A DNA stretch of 45,693 nucleotides from a virus, in the IMG/VR virus record IMGVR_UViG_3300032046_000052, positions 1 to 45,693 of that record; one strand, given 5' to 3'. The notes beneath the pieces were generated by a model. The model had not been told where the DNA came from. It made no database searches and was given only the letters and a program-made list of their open reading frames with translations. Position 1 is the stretch's first letter. Every line of letters begins with the position of its first letter. A program made the position numbers and the translations under genes. Of the stretch, positions 31,535 through 38,820 are shown piece by piece.

Positions 31535-31792
31535 TTAGACTTTCCCTAGAAAAAGAATAGATGTATTATCTCGATTTTGATAAGGAATTAAAAAAAGAAT
31601 ATCACCGGCATAGGCCGTAGTATTTGTTCGTAAAAATCCTTTACGATTTTCCAATGAGCCATTTTCCATAATAAAATTTTTAGTGTAAGGAGTTGCAGTA
31701 TCAGGAAATGAGGACTTATGCTCTGGTGTGGTTACTAAACCGCTAAAATCCTCAATATCTTGAGTATCATATTTCTTAAGTCCGTCTACCAT
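31535..31792 (-). CDS. N-terminal fragment-like tail protein, 85 residues
   Basis: IEDFSGLVTTPEHKSSF, then NGSLENRKGFL and DILFLIPYQNRDN resembles the beginning of tail-tubular proteins, and the following gene starts in what looks like the continuation, but in the +1 frame. Its stop overlaps the next ATG (TAATATG). Either a natural split with reinitiation, a +1 frameshift at GTC-TAA, or an assembly error. Confidence 0.55.
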   Translation of the reverse strand: MVDGLKKYDTQDIEDFSGLVTTPEHKSSFPDTATPYTKNFIMENGSLENRKGFLRTNTTAYAGDILFLIPYQNRDNTSILFLGKV

Positions 31793-32937
31793 TAGACACC
31801 TCGTCTATCTCGTAAACTTGATCCTCTCGTAGTACCACGGTTGAGGCCGCCATAATCATCCACACTTCCTTTAGGGTGCACCGATTCTTCTTTTCCAAAG
31901 AAGCCAACTGAGGGAACATAGTTTGTGACGTTCTTCTTTTTAGCATCCTCTTTATTCTTGGTTGATATTAGGCGTAATTCTTGACGTGAGGAAGCACTAT
32001 CATCCTCAAACTTTGCAAGACTCACATCCAAGACTGACTCAATAACTAAAGGCGGTGCCATCAGAACTTCAGTCAAACCTTGTTTGTTATACTCGGACAT
32101 AAGGTAGTCATAAACAATCTGTTTTTCTTTATCGGGATGGGGATAAATTTCAAAGAACATCGTACCTTCAGGTATCACTACAAAAACTTCTGCAACGACA
32201 ACTGTGGTAGATATTGAACGATCTAATTCACAATGCGTGGAATCGGTAACACTTCGGATATAATATCTTTCATTTATACTGGCAATTTTAAATGGCAGGC
32301 CAGCCATTTCTTGAGTAAGTGCTCCAACTGTCACTGTAACTGTGGTTCCTAGAATAGTTGCACTCCCTGAAAATCCACTTTCTCTTGCTGAATATTTAAT
32401 CTGAAAGTGCTCAGGATCAGCAGGACTATTGGACTTACTGAATAAAGAAAAATCCTGCTCTGCAATAATACGAATAGAGGTGATTGTATTGAAATGATAC
32501 ATCCTACGAAGAAGTACACGTTTGAAATAAGCAGGAACCGGAAATCGGTTGTACCGAAGTTCAAAAGTTGAAGTAGTGGTATTGGCATCCATAAAAGCAG
32601 GAAAGATGTCAAATGATGTGGTACTATTCATCTTGGTAATGATATAGGTTTTGTCACTGATCTGAAGGTCACAACCAACTGCATAAATATCTGAAGCCGA
32701 TGATAAAGTTACAGTCTTTTTACCAAGATTTGCAGTTACAGTACCAGTAAGTTTAATCCTGGTTTTGTACATTCCAAGTTGCTTCAGATAATCCATATCA
32801 CCTTCATTTTCCCATTCCTCTATAGCTGATGCAAGATACTTTTTAAAAATGGAAAGATGTTGTGATTCAAGTTTTGAGTAATCTGCAACTCCAAAACTTT
32901 GTGCCATGTAATCAAGATAGTATTGTACCGATTTCAC
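31792..32937 (-). CDS. Putative head-tail connector / tail tubular protein, 381 residues
   Basis: A helical N-terminus (VQYYLDYMAQSFGVADYSKL), then long beta regions with FEIYPHPDKEKQIVYDYLMS, a phrase typical of podovirus connector proteins, and a basic disordered tail. It lies between the holin-like and tail genes. The family is assigned by context and pattern. Confidence 0.45.
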   Translation of the reverse strand: MKSVQYYLDYMAQSFGVADYSKLESQHLSIFKKYLASAIEEWENEGDMDYLKQLGMYKTRIKLTGTVTANLGKKTVTLSSASDIYAVGCDLQISDKTYIITKMNSTTSFDIFPAFMDANTTTSTFELRYNRFPVPAYFKRVLLRRMYHFNTITSIRIIAEQDFSLFSKSNSPADPEHFQIKYSARESGFSGSATILGTTVTVTVGALTQEMAGLPFKIASINERYYIRSVTDSTHCELDRSISTTVVVAEVFVVIPEGTMFFEIYPHPDKEKQIVYDYLMSEYNKQGLTEVLMAPPLVIESVLDVSLAKFEDDSASSRQELRLISTKNKEDAKKKNVTNYVPSVGFFGKEESVHPKGSVDDYGGLNRGTTRGSSLRDRRGV

Positions 32938-32949
32938 TTTTCGCTCCTT

Positions 32950-33135
32950 TTAACGTATAAACTGAAATACCCATGCCATATCAGGAGCATAGGCTTTTGC
33001 AAGTAATAAAAGTACCATTATACCCATAGGTATTAAAACACCAACTAGATAAATTTCATGGTGATGAAGATGGTTTCGTACTAACGTTTCAATAACTGCA
33101 AGCCTTTCTTTTACTGTGGAATCTTTTTGACTCAT
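32950..33135 (-). CDS. XhlA-like / holin-like membrane protein, 61 residues
   Basis: A charged helix (KERLAVIETLVRNHLHHHE), then one span (YLVGVLIPMGIMVLLLLA) near the C-terminus: the layout of hemolysin XhlA-type phage proteins, which assist holins. The LAVIETLVRNH phrase fits that family well. A membrane-lysis role is inferred. Confidence 0.55.
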   Translation of the reverse strand: MSQKDSTVKERLAVIETLVRNHLHHHEIYLVGVLIPMGIMVLLLLAKAYAPDMAWVFQFIR

Positions 33136-33136
33136 A

Positions 33137-34411
33137 TTATGAATGCCCCCAAGCTACAGGAATGTCAGCGTAATTATCTAAACTGGTTATACTATTTCCT
33201 GCACCAGCGAAACAGTTGGTTTTTGTGGGTGTTCCTGTTCCAAAATTACAATTCCATAAATCGGGTGCAGTTCCCTGTGTTCCTGAAAAGGAAGTTCTGG
33301 AAAAGAGAGAGAAAAAAGAAACTGACTGATTTAGAAAGCGTGTTCCAGACTCACCTACTGCATAAAAAATTGTGGCATTTAATTGCAACTTTGTGCAATT
33401 CTGAAATGTACTAGCAAAAGCAAGACATTTGGTATTATATCTAAATAGGTCTGCTCCTATGGTCGCCAAAGCAGTACATCCATTAAAAGTACTAGTAAAT
33501 CCACCAGTAGTAATTTCAGTGTTGTATCTAAACAAATCTGTTGGAATAGATGTTAAACCAGTACAAAGATAAAATGTATAGGTAAATGCATTTGTAGTTA
33601 TTCCAGTATTGTACCTAAACAAATCTGCTGGAATAGATGTTAAAGCAACGTTATTACATCCGTAGAATGTATAGGTAAATGCATTTGTAGTTATTCCAGT
33701 ATTGTACCTAAACAAATCTGCTGGAATAGATACTAATTTAGAACAACCCATAAATGTACTGTAAAACGCATTTGTGGTAAGTCCAGTTTGATACTTAAAC
33801 AAGTCTGCTGGAATAGATGTTAATTTAGAACAACTGCGAAATGTACCGTGAAATCCTAAATTTCCTATCATTGCTGAGCAACCGTCAAAGAGATGATCTG
33901 GAATAGCAGTTAAGGCAGTACAGTCTCTAAACATATCACTTGCATTTAAAAGTGAGGCTTTTGCTCCAAGTGCAACAGCAGTTGTTAGAGAGGTACAACC
34001 ATGAAAGTTAAGAACCTTAAATCCCATGTCACCAGAAAAAGCGAGAAGTTGTGTTATCTTGGTTTTGTCGCCCGTATTATTAAAAGCAAACCACTCACAA
34101 GTTCCCGTAAGCACAACGGTATAAGTTCCTGCTCCTGCGTAAGAATGAACTCGATCTGCGTCATTATAAGCCGTGATTGTGCTATGAGCAGTACCATCTC
34201 CCCAATCAACGTCAAAGCTATGGGCATAACCTGCCCCACCACCATTGATCGGTAGTGTGAAAGTTCCAGCACCAGTATAGGCAACTTTGAAAGAAAATGA
34301 CTTTACAACCTCTACACCTGCGTTACTTGCTGCCTTTCGAAAAGATGATGCTTGAGCAAGTGGGAGGAACACCAAACTTGCCAGAACTAAACTTACTAGA
34401 TATTTTTTCAT
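33137..34411 (-). CDS. Exported PKD-like / BspA-LRR-like protein, 424 residues
   Basis: ATG 34411 follows AGGAGATTAGT and gives a Sec signal peptide (MKKYLVSLVLASLVF, cleavage after LAQA). Residues about 40-130 contain VDWGDGT, a PKD-like turn. Residues 130-370 contain repeats of about 31 residues (LTSIPADLFRYNTGIT) close to BspA/DUF285 surface leucine-rich repeats; two adjacent copies are identical over 66 bp of DNA. Many Cys. Its signal-peptide DNA is identical to that of the gene at 35231. Probably displayed on the cell surface or released; a virion role is not excluded. Confidence 0.65.
   Translation of the reverse strand: MKKYLVSLVLASLVFLPLAQASSFRKAASNAGVEVVKSFSFKVAYTGAGTFTLPINGGGAGYAHSFDVDWGDGTAHSTITAYNDADRVHSYAGAGTYTVVLTGTCEWFAFNNTGDKTKITQLLAFSGDMGFKVLNFHGCTSLTTAVALGAKASLLNASDMFRDCTALTAIPDHLFDGCSAMIGNLGFHGTFRSCSKLTSIPADLFKYQTGLTTNAFYSTFMGCSKLVSIPADLFRYNTGITTNAFTYTFYGCNNVALTSIPADLFRYNTGITTNAFTYTFYLCTGLTSIPTDLFRYNTEITTGGFTSTFNGCTALATIGADLFRYNTKCLAFASTFQNCTKLQLNATIFYAVGESGTRFLNQSVSFFSLFSRTSFSGTQGTAPDLWNCNFGTGTPTKTNCFAGAGNSITSLDNYADIPVAWGHS
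33573..33638 (-). repeat. Tandem 66-bp repeat, copy 1
   Basis: Identical to 33666-33731; the offset is 93 bp, i.e. 31 codons, so a whole surface repeat unit was recently duplicated in frame within the BspA-like gene. Confidence 0.8.
33666..33731 (-). repeat. Tandem 66-bp repeat, copy 2
   Basis: Identical to 33573-33638. See the BspA-like gene; near-identity at silent sites indicates recent expansion. Confidence 0.8.
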
Positions 34412-34412
34412 A
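34345..34412 (-). repeat. 68-bp signal-peptide repeat, copy 1
   Basis: Perfect direct repeat of 36667-36734. Covers the first 67 coding bases (about 22 codons) of the BspA-like exported gene, start codon included, plus one base upstream. Confidence 0.9.
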
Positions 34413-35222
34413 CTAATCTCCTGAACAAATTGAGATACGTCTACGACCTGCCCCACCAACGGGTGCATCACAATCCGTGTAAGGTGCGGCAGGTGGTGTA
34501 AAATTACCTGTCCATATAGCTACACCTTTGGTAATGCGTAATTCATCAATCTGACCTGTCATTGGATAACCATTATTTAGATACTCTCCAATTTTCAAGA
34601 TACCAGTTCCATCGGGCATAGCTGCCGATAGTGTCACGGTCTTAATTAAGATTCCATCGTGAAACATCATAAATGAAGTTCCAGATCGAACGATGGCAAC
34701 ATGCGTCCATACACCTACTGTGACATTAATAGATGTGGGAAACGTGTTATATAAGTAATCATTTGGTTTAATATAAATAGCAAAATATAGTAGTCCAGCA
34801 GTTGAACTACTCGGATTAAAAGCAAAGATTAATTGGTGATCGGAATCAGCTTGACAAAGTAGATAGTTTGATCCTCCTACATTTAACGCTTGAGGAAACA
34901 TCATCCAAAGTTCAATTGTAAAATCACTAGTTCCCATAGCCCATGCAGCACTATCTGCCAAGGAAAGATACTCACTCGCTACAAAATCTTCTGCTGCAGC
35001 ACTACCAAATTTAGGTGTAGCAGTATCGGTTTGTACCGAACCCGTTACGGAAACAGTTTTGCCTGTCTCATCTGTAAAAATCTGAGCACTATCTGCACCA
35101 TCCATGTGCATCATCAATGATGTATCATCCAAGTCGTAGCATGAACTTGTGCTTGCAGCATAGGCAAGATACGATCCTATAGTAATCAATGTAAGCACTA
35201 ACAGTAATCTTTTAAAAAGCAT
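34413..35222 (-). CDS. Exported LamG-domain protein, 269 residues
   Basis: A hydrophobic signal sequence (MLFKRLLLVLTLITIG, cleavage after AYA) is followed by one LamG/concanavalin-like domain: LMMHMDGADSAQIFTD, TSDFTIELWMMF and IDELRITKGVAIW. It closely parallels the LamG domain inside the giant tail protein. The C-terminus is basic. Its stop is one base from the next start, so translation is coupled. A carbohydrate-binding secreted protein is the best reading. Confidence 0.65.
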   Translation of the reverse strand: MLFKRLLLVLTLITIGSYLAYAASTSSCYDLDDTSLMMHMDGADSAQIFTDETGKTVSVTGSVQTDTATPKFGSAAAEDFVASEYLSLADSAAWAMGTSDFTIELWMMFPQALNVGGSNYLLCQADSDHQLIFAFNPSSSTAGLLYFAIYIKPNDYLYNTFPTSINVTVGVWTHVAIVRSGTSFMMFHDGILIKTVTLSAAMPDGTGILKIGEYLNNGYPMTGQIDELRITKGVAIWTGNFTPPAAPYTDCDAPVGGAGRRRISICSGD

Positions 35223-35230
35223 AACTCTCC

Positions 35231-36733
35231 TTACTGTCTGCCTATCGTATAGACTACTGCAATTGTGTAGTTATCAGTTGCAGGATTAGGCGTATTGGTT
35301 GTATCAAATCTTAATCCCTCTCCTGAGACTAAGGCATTAGCCGCTGTGACATCTACAAAAGTAACCGTTGTACCTTGATTCACACAAGTCACTGTTCCAT
35401 GCGTCATAGCATTTCCAGCGTCATCTTCAAGTGCAATGGTGGCTGCATTAATGCCTGCTCCGCAATATTTACAACCAACTTTAGTAACGGTAATATTGGT
35501 AGGTGCAACCCAAAATAAAAAGTTATCATCTGTGTTTGCTAAAGATGGTATCGTCACAGAAAGACTTCGTTCTGGTGAAAGGACGTATGTGGTATTACCA
35601 TAAAAAAGAAATTGATTGACCGTAGAGTCAATGGCAACTTCTCCAAAAGCATCAACAGTTGGATTTGCTCCATTTGGAACCTCAACTGAAGTAGCTCCAC
35701 CAAAATCATGGACGCCACTAAAAGTATTACCTGTTGTATAAGCGTAACTTTGGGCAGCGTGGTTTCCAAACGCATATGCAATATTCCAATTTACTATATC
35801 GTTGGCCGTAATCCCGAAAGCTGGATCACCGGAATACACTGGGTCAGTTTCTATGGACTCAAAAACTACTCTATCTGAATAGTTTCCATCAGCGTACACT
35901 GATGTAATTCCACGTCCTTCGAAAACTACGGTTGAATTGACCACAGGTGCAACAACTGATGTGGAGTCTGTATTGATTACTCCAAAAAAACTGGTAGCAT
36001 TACCACCGATTGTGCCTTCAATAATTAGATTGTTTCCCACAATACTTGTAGACACAATACCAGAACCAGTAACTAATAATGTAGAATTGGTACTTGAAGC
36101 ACTAACATTACCATTACTTGAAGTAATGACTCCAAATAAGTTTTGCAACTCATTGGTTACACTACCATCAACCTCTGCCGTTAAATATCCGACACTTGCA
36201 TGATTACCAAATGCGTAAGCCTGGTTCCAATTATCTATATTACTTGCCATAATAGTTGCAGCGTTAGAAGCAGAGTAGATAGGATCAGATTCCACAGTTA
36301 GATAGCCCACACTGGCGTGATTACCATAAGCATAGGCAGTATTCCATTGTGTAATATTTCCAGCTGTAATCGTTGCTGCGTTAGATGCAGAATAAACCGG
36401 ATCACTCTCCGTAGTAAGATAACCTACTGCGGCGTGGTTTCCAAAAGCATAAGCGGTATTCCAATCTGAAATATTCGTTCCCATAATTGCTGCAGCATTG
36501 GATGCAGCAAAAACAGGATCAACCTCAACTGTAAGATACCCCATTGTCGCATGGTTTCCATAGGCATATGCTGTGTTCCAATGTGAAATCAATGTTGAGT
36601 TTGATGCCGGTGATGCGGAGAATACAGGATCAATCTCCGCAGTCACACCTGCTGGTTTTTGAAAATATGATGCTTGAGCAAGTGGGAGGAACACCAAACT
36701 TGCCAGAACTAAACTTACTAGATATTTTTTCAT
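35231..36733 (-). CDS. Exported tail-fibre-repeat protein, 500 residues
   Basis: Has the same Sec signal peptide as the protein encoded at 33137. Then five repeats of about 38 residues of the form E-DPV-SASNAA---W-NTAYAFGNHA--GYLT-E, a repeat seen in phage tail fibres and collars; four are tandem and one lies near residue 305. Beta-rich spacers and a virion-type C-terminal domain with CKYC follow. Combining fibre repeats with a cleavable signal peptide is unusual. Eleven N-x-S/T sites occur, about what its Asn/Ser/Thr content predicts. Confidence 0.65.
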   Translation of the reverse strand: MKKYLVSLVLASLVFLPLAQASYFQKPAGVTAEIDPVFSASPASNSTLISHWNTAYAYGNHATMGYLTVEVDPVFAASNAAAIMGTNISDWNTAYAFGNHAAVGYLTTESDPVYSASNAATITAGNITQWNTAYAYGNHASVGYLTVESDPIYSASNAATIMASNIDNWNQAYAFGNHASVGYLTAEVDGSVTNELQNLFGVITSSNGNVSASSTNSTLLVTGSGIVSTSIVGNNLIIEGTIGGNATSFFGVINTDSTSVVAPVVNSTVVFEGRGITSVYADGNYSDRVVFESIETDPVYSGDPAFGITANDIVNWNIAYAFGNHAAQSYAYTTGNTFSGVHDFGGATSVEVPNGANPTVDAFGEVAIDSTVNQFLFYGNTTYVLSPERSLSVTIPSLANTDDNFLFWVAPTNITVTKVGCKYCGAGINAATIALEDDAGNAMTHGTVTCVNQGTTVTFVDVTAANALVSGEGLRFDTTNTPNPATDNYTIAVVYTIGRQ

Positions 36734-36734
36734 A
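36667..36734 (-). repeat. 68-bp signal-peptide repeat, copy 2
   Basis: Perfect direct repeat of 34345-34412, here at the start of the tail-fibre-repeat exported gene. Identity stops just beyond the start codon, so the ribosome sites differ. Confidence 0.9.
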
Positions 36735-36742
36735 TTTTCCCC

Positions 36743-37084
36743 TTACCAAGAAAAGTATCGAAGTGTCGATGTCTCTGCCGTGTTGCATTTCACGTTCAGA
36801 TAACGAAAAGTAGCCGGTGGTGTAGAATCAAAAGCAACTGCTTCATTTCCTGCAACGAACATATCAGCAGTTGTAACTGTCGTAAGAACTCCCCCGCCGT
36901 TGATTTGAAAATAAATTTTACTGTTCCCATCATTGACGATAATTAAATGTTCTCCATTAAGGTCAATTAAGGACTGTGTTGCATTGACGCTGGCAACACC
37001 ACCTTTGCTTAAATCTTCACTACTCGCAAATAGCGGCAGACTACTTACTGCGATTAGGAGTAGAAGGCTTATTAATTTTTTCAT
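36743..37084 (-). CDS. Exported small beta-sandwich-like protein, 113 residues
   Basis: Signal peptide MKKLISLLLLIAVSSLPLFA; mature part with HLIIVNDGNSKIYFQINGG, TTADMFVAGNEAVAF and CNTAETSTLRYFSW, resembling phage virion decoration-type beta sandwiches. ATG follows GAGGAACAG. It overlaps the upstream gene by 44 bases. Confidence 0.6.
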   Translation of the reverse strand: MKKLISLLLLIAVSSLPLFASSEDLSKGGVASVNATQSLIDLNGEHLIIVNDGNSKIYFQINGGGVLTTVTTADMFVAGNEAVAFDSTPPATFRYLNVKCNTAETSTLRYFSW

Positions 37085-37310
37085 TGTTCTGTTCCTCTCT
37101 AATTTGTGCAGGAATTAGTCCTGCTTTTTGGATTTCATTGACCGTAGCTAATCGTAACTGCGTAAATTGCAATAGGTATGACACGAAACGCGGGTCATCC
37201 TCATAATCAATCTTGACAGGTTTATCGGCAAGAAAGATATAAGACTTACCATTATAGGTAACCTTAAAATACTCGGATAGATCATTTACCACATAAACAC
37301 TATTTTGCAC
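37041..37310 (-). CDS. Hypothetical protein after capsid terminator, 89 residues
   Basis: GTG 37310 is chosen because GGAGG lies five bases upstream; a TTG 12 bases earlier is the alternative. A beta-rich first half (YFKVTYNGKSYIFLADKPVK), then a helix and a charged tail (EEQNNEKINKPSTPNRSK). The first gene past the terminator. No family recognised. Confidence 0.5.
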   Translation of the reverse strand: MQNSVYVVNDLSEYFKVTYNGKSYIFLADKPVKIDYEDDPRFVSYLLQFTQLRLATVNEIQKAGLIPAQIREEQNNEKINKPSTPNRSK

Positions 37311-37334
37311 GATAACCTCCAAGAATTTTTAATA

Positions 37335-37363
37335 AAGGAAGGGGATTTTCTGTCCCCTTCCTT
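37335..37363 (-). terminator. Strong intrinsic terminator after major capsid gene
   Basis: On the minus strand AAGGAAGGGGA (37363-37353) pairs perfectly with TCCCCTTCCTT (37345-37335) around a 7-base loop, followed by TATTAAAAATT. Eleven pairs plus an AT-rich tail give a convincing terminator. It would cap capsid-gene transcription and lower expression of the downstream tail and exported genes. Confidence 0.75.
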
Positions 37364-37470
37364 GGATTGTAACTTCATTAGGAATGCAGGGGATGTGGTC
37401 GGCACCCCGCTGCACCCTCTCCGCATAAAGAGCAACAATGACCAGTTATTGCCCCTATACTTCAATTCTA
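37364..37470 (-). other. Non-coding spacer with hairpin between capsid gene and terminator
   Basis: 107 bases, locally GC-rich. TGCAGGGG (37385-37392) can pair with CCCCgcTGCA (37405-37414), giving a second stem upstream of the terminator. A Cys-rich open stretch in the capsid frame lies here behind three stops and without a start codon. No gene supported. Confidence 0.4.
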
Positions 37471-38808
37471 CTAAATGACGAAAGGAGCTTTGCAATAATG
37501 CTTCAACACAACATGGTTAGGAGCATTAAGAGCATAGTCCTGAATGCACTTTTGACCAAAGACAGCCTCAAAACCCAAACCTTGCACAAATCCATAATCG
37601 TCAGTCTGAGTAACTTTTTGAGGATACTGACCCCAAACACGGGCAGCAACTTCTTTTCCAAAACCGATTGCACAAGCATGATAATTCTCCGCCGTAATCA
37701 CGTCACCAACTTCATACTGACCGTGGGTATGCGTAGGTAATTTATACATATTGGCAATATCGGTTTCATCCATCTTCGTACTAAAATCACCGTTATCCAT
37801 CGTAATAGCAGTAGCAACACCCGTTGCGGCAGCCGTCTGAATGTACTTCACAGCTCCATCAACAAAATATTGAAGAGCCGCATTACGTTCACTGGCCGCA
37901 CCAAATGTCACGATAGCATTTGCCACTGATTGAGCATAAACCTTCAGTTCAGGACGAAGGAAATTACCACGACCGGTTTGATCTCCACCATAGACATAAA
38001 CAACCATGCCGCGATATTGACCGTAGGCACCGGTAAAGAGACGATTTGAATCACCGCGAAGTCCCGCATCACGCTGCACTTGATTCCAAGTTGCATCGTT
38101 AGACAGGTAATGCTCCGCAGCAATATCATCCACTACCATAGCATAAAAATTTACCAACTGTTTGCCATCCATGATGGTACTAATCGGAACCGAACCATTA
38201 TGCTGCAAAGACAGTTTCACTTTTTGAAGCTCAGCCGCACCAATGGTATCAGCATTAGTGAGATTCGCCACCGAGGTAATAGCGTTCGGATAAAGCACTC
38301 GGATCGTAGCTGTTTCAGCCAGAGCCATACGCCGTTGAGCTGCAAGGCCAAGAAGTTGAGCAAACATATCATCATCTTGATACCGAGCAATCCACTTGGA
38401 AAGTTGAATCTGCGCCCCTGTAATAGCAGAAAACAAAGAACGTGCATCACCGCGCTTATCCCAAGCCACAGCATGACGAAGCCAGTCACTCTTTAGATCA
38501 AACTGGCTGAATTTCAATTTATCTTCCTTACCACGCAATTCCGTAGCACCGGAAGTTCCAGCACCCTTCAAGGCCGTGGTCACATTAATGTGAACCACAT
38601 CACCGGCTTTATTCTGAAAATCATTCCTGCGAATAATCGGTGAATTTGAACCTTCAGAACCTTCAAACTTTGACCAAAAAGCCTCTAACTCAGCATCATA
38701 ACGCAGTTTGGTTTCCCATAGTTCTGGAATCAACTTATCCAGATCAGTAGCCGTCATGTTATTGAGGCTAGTAGGGGATGTAAAATACAACTTTAGAAAT
38801 TTAAACAT
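37471..38808 (-). CDS. Major capsid protein (N4-gp56-like), 445 residues
   Basis: Begins MFKFLKLYFTSPTSLNN. The region RRNDFQNKAGDVVHINVTT, then TELRGKEDKLKFSQFDLKS and WDKRGDARSLF, matches the N4-gp56-type capsid family, followed by a long alpha/beta domain ending HYCKAPFVI. Lies between scaffold and terminator, as expected for the most expressed virion gene. AGAGGAAAC ribosome site. Confidence 0.85.
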   Translation of the reverse strand: MFKFLKLYFTSPTSLNNMTATDLDKLIPELWETKLRYDAELEAFWSKFEGSEGSNSPIIRRNDFQNKAGDVVHINVTTALKGAGTSGATELRGKEDKLKFSQFDLKSDWLRHAVAWDKRGDARSLFSAITGAQIQLSKWIARYQDDDMFAQLLGLAAQRRMALAETATIRVLYPNAITSVANLTNADTIGAAELQKVKLSLQHNGSVPISTIMDGKQLVNFYAMVVDDIAAEHYLSNDATWNQVQRDAGLRGDSNRLFTGAYGQYRGMVVYVYGGDQTGRGNFLRPELKVYAQSVANAIVTFGAASERNAALQYFVDGAVKYIQTAAATGVATAITMDNGDFSTKMDETDIANMYKLPTHTHGQYEVGDVITAENYHACAIGFGKEVAARVWGQYPQKVTQTDDYGFVQGLGFEAVFGQKCIQDYALNAPNHVVLKHYCKAPFVI

Positions 38809-38820
38809 ATTGTTTCCTCT

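Noticed and set aside
35231-36733. Excess of N-glycosylation sites in the fibre-repeat exported protein
   Set aside because: Eleven sites are close to the number expected from its high Asn, Ser and Thr content.
37396-37470. Stop-codon readthrough extension of the major capsid protein (Cys-rich frame downstream)
   Set aside because: Three in-frame stops lie between the capsid end and the open stretch, with no slippery site and no start codon.
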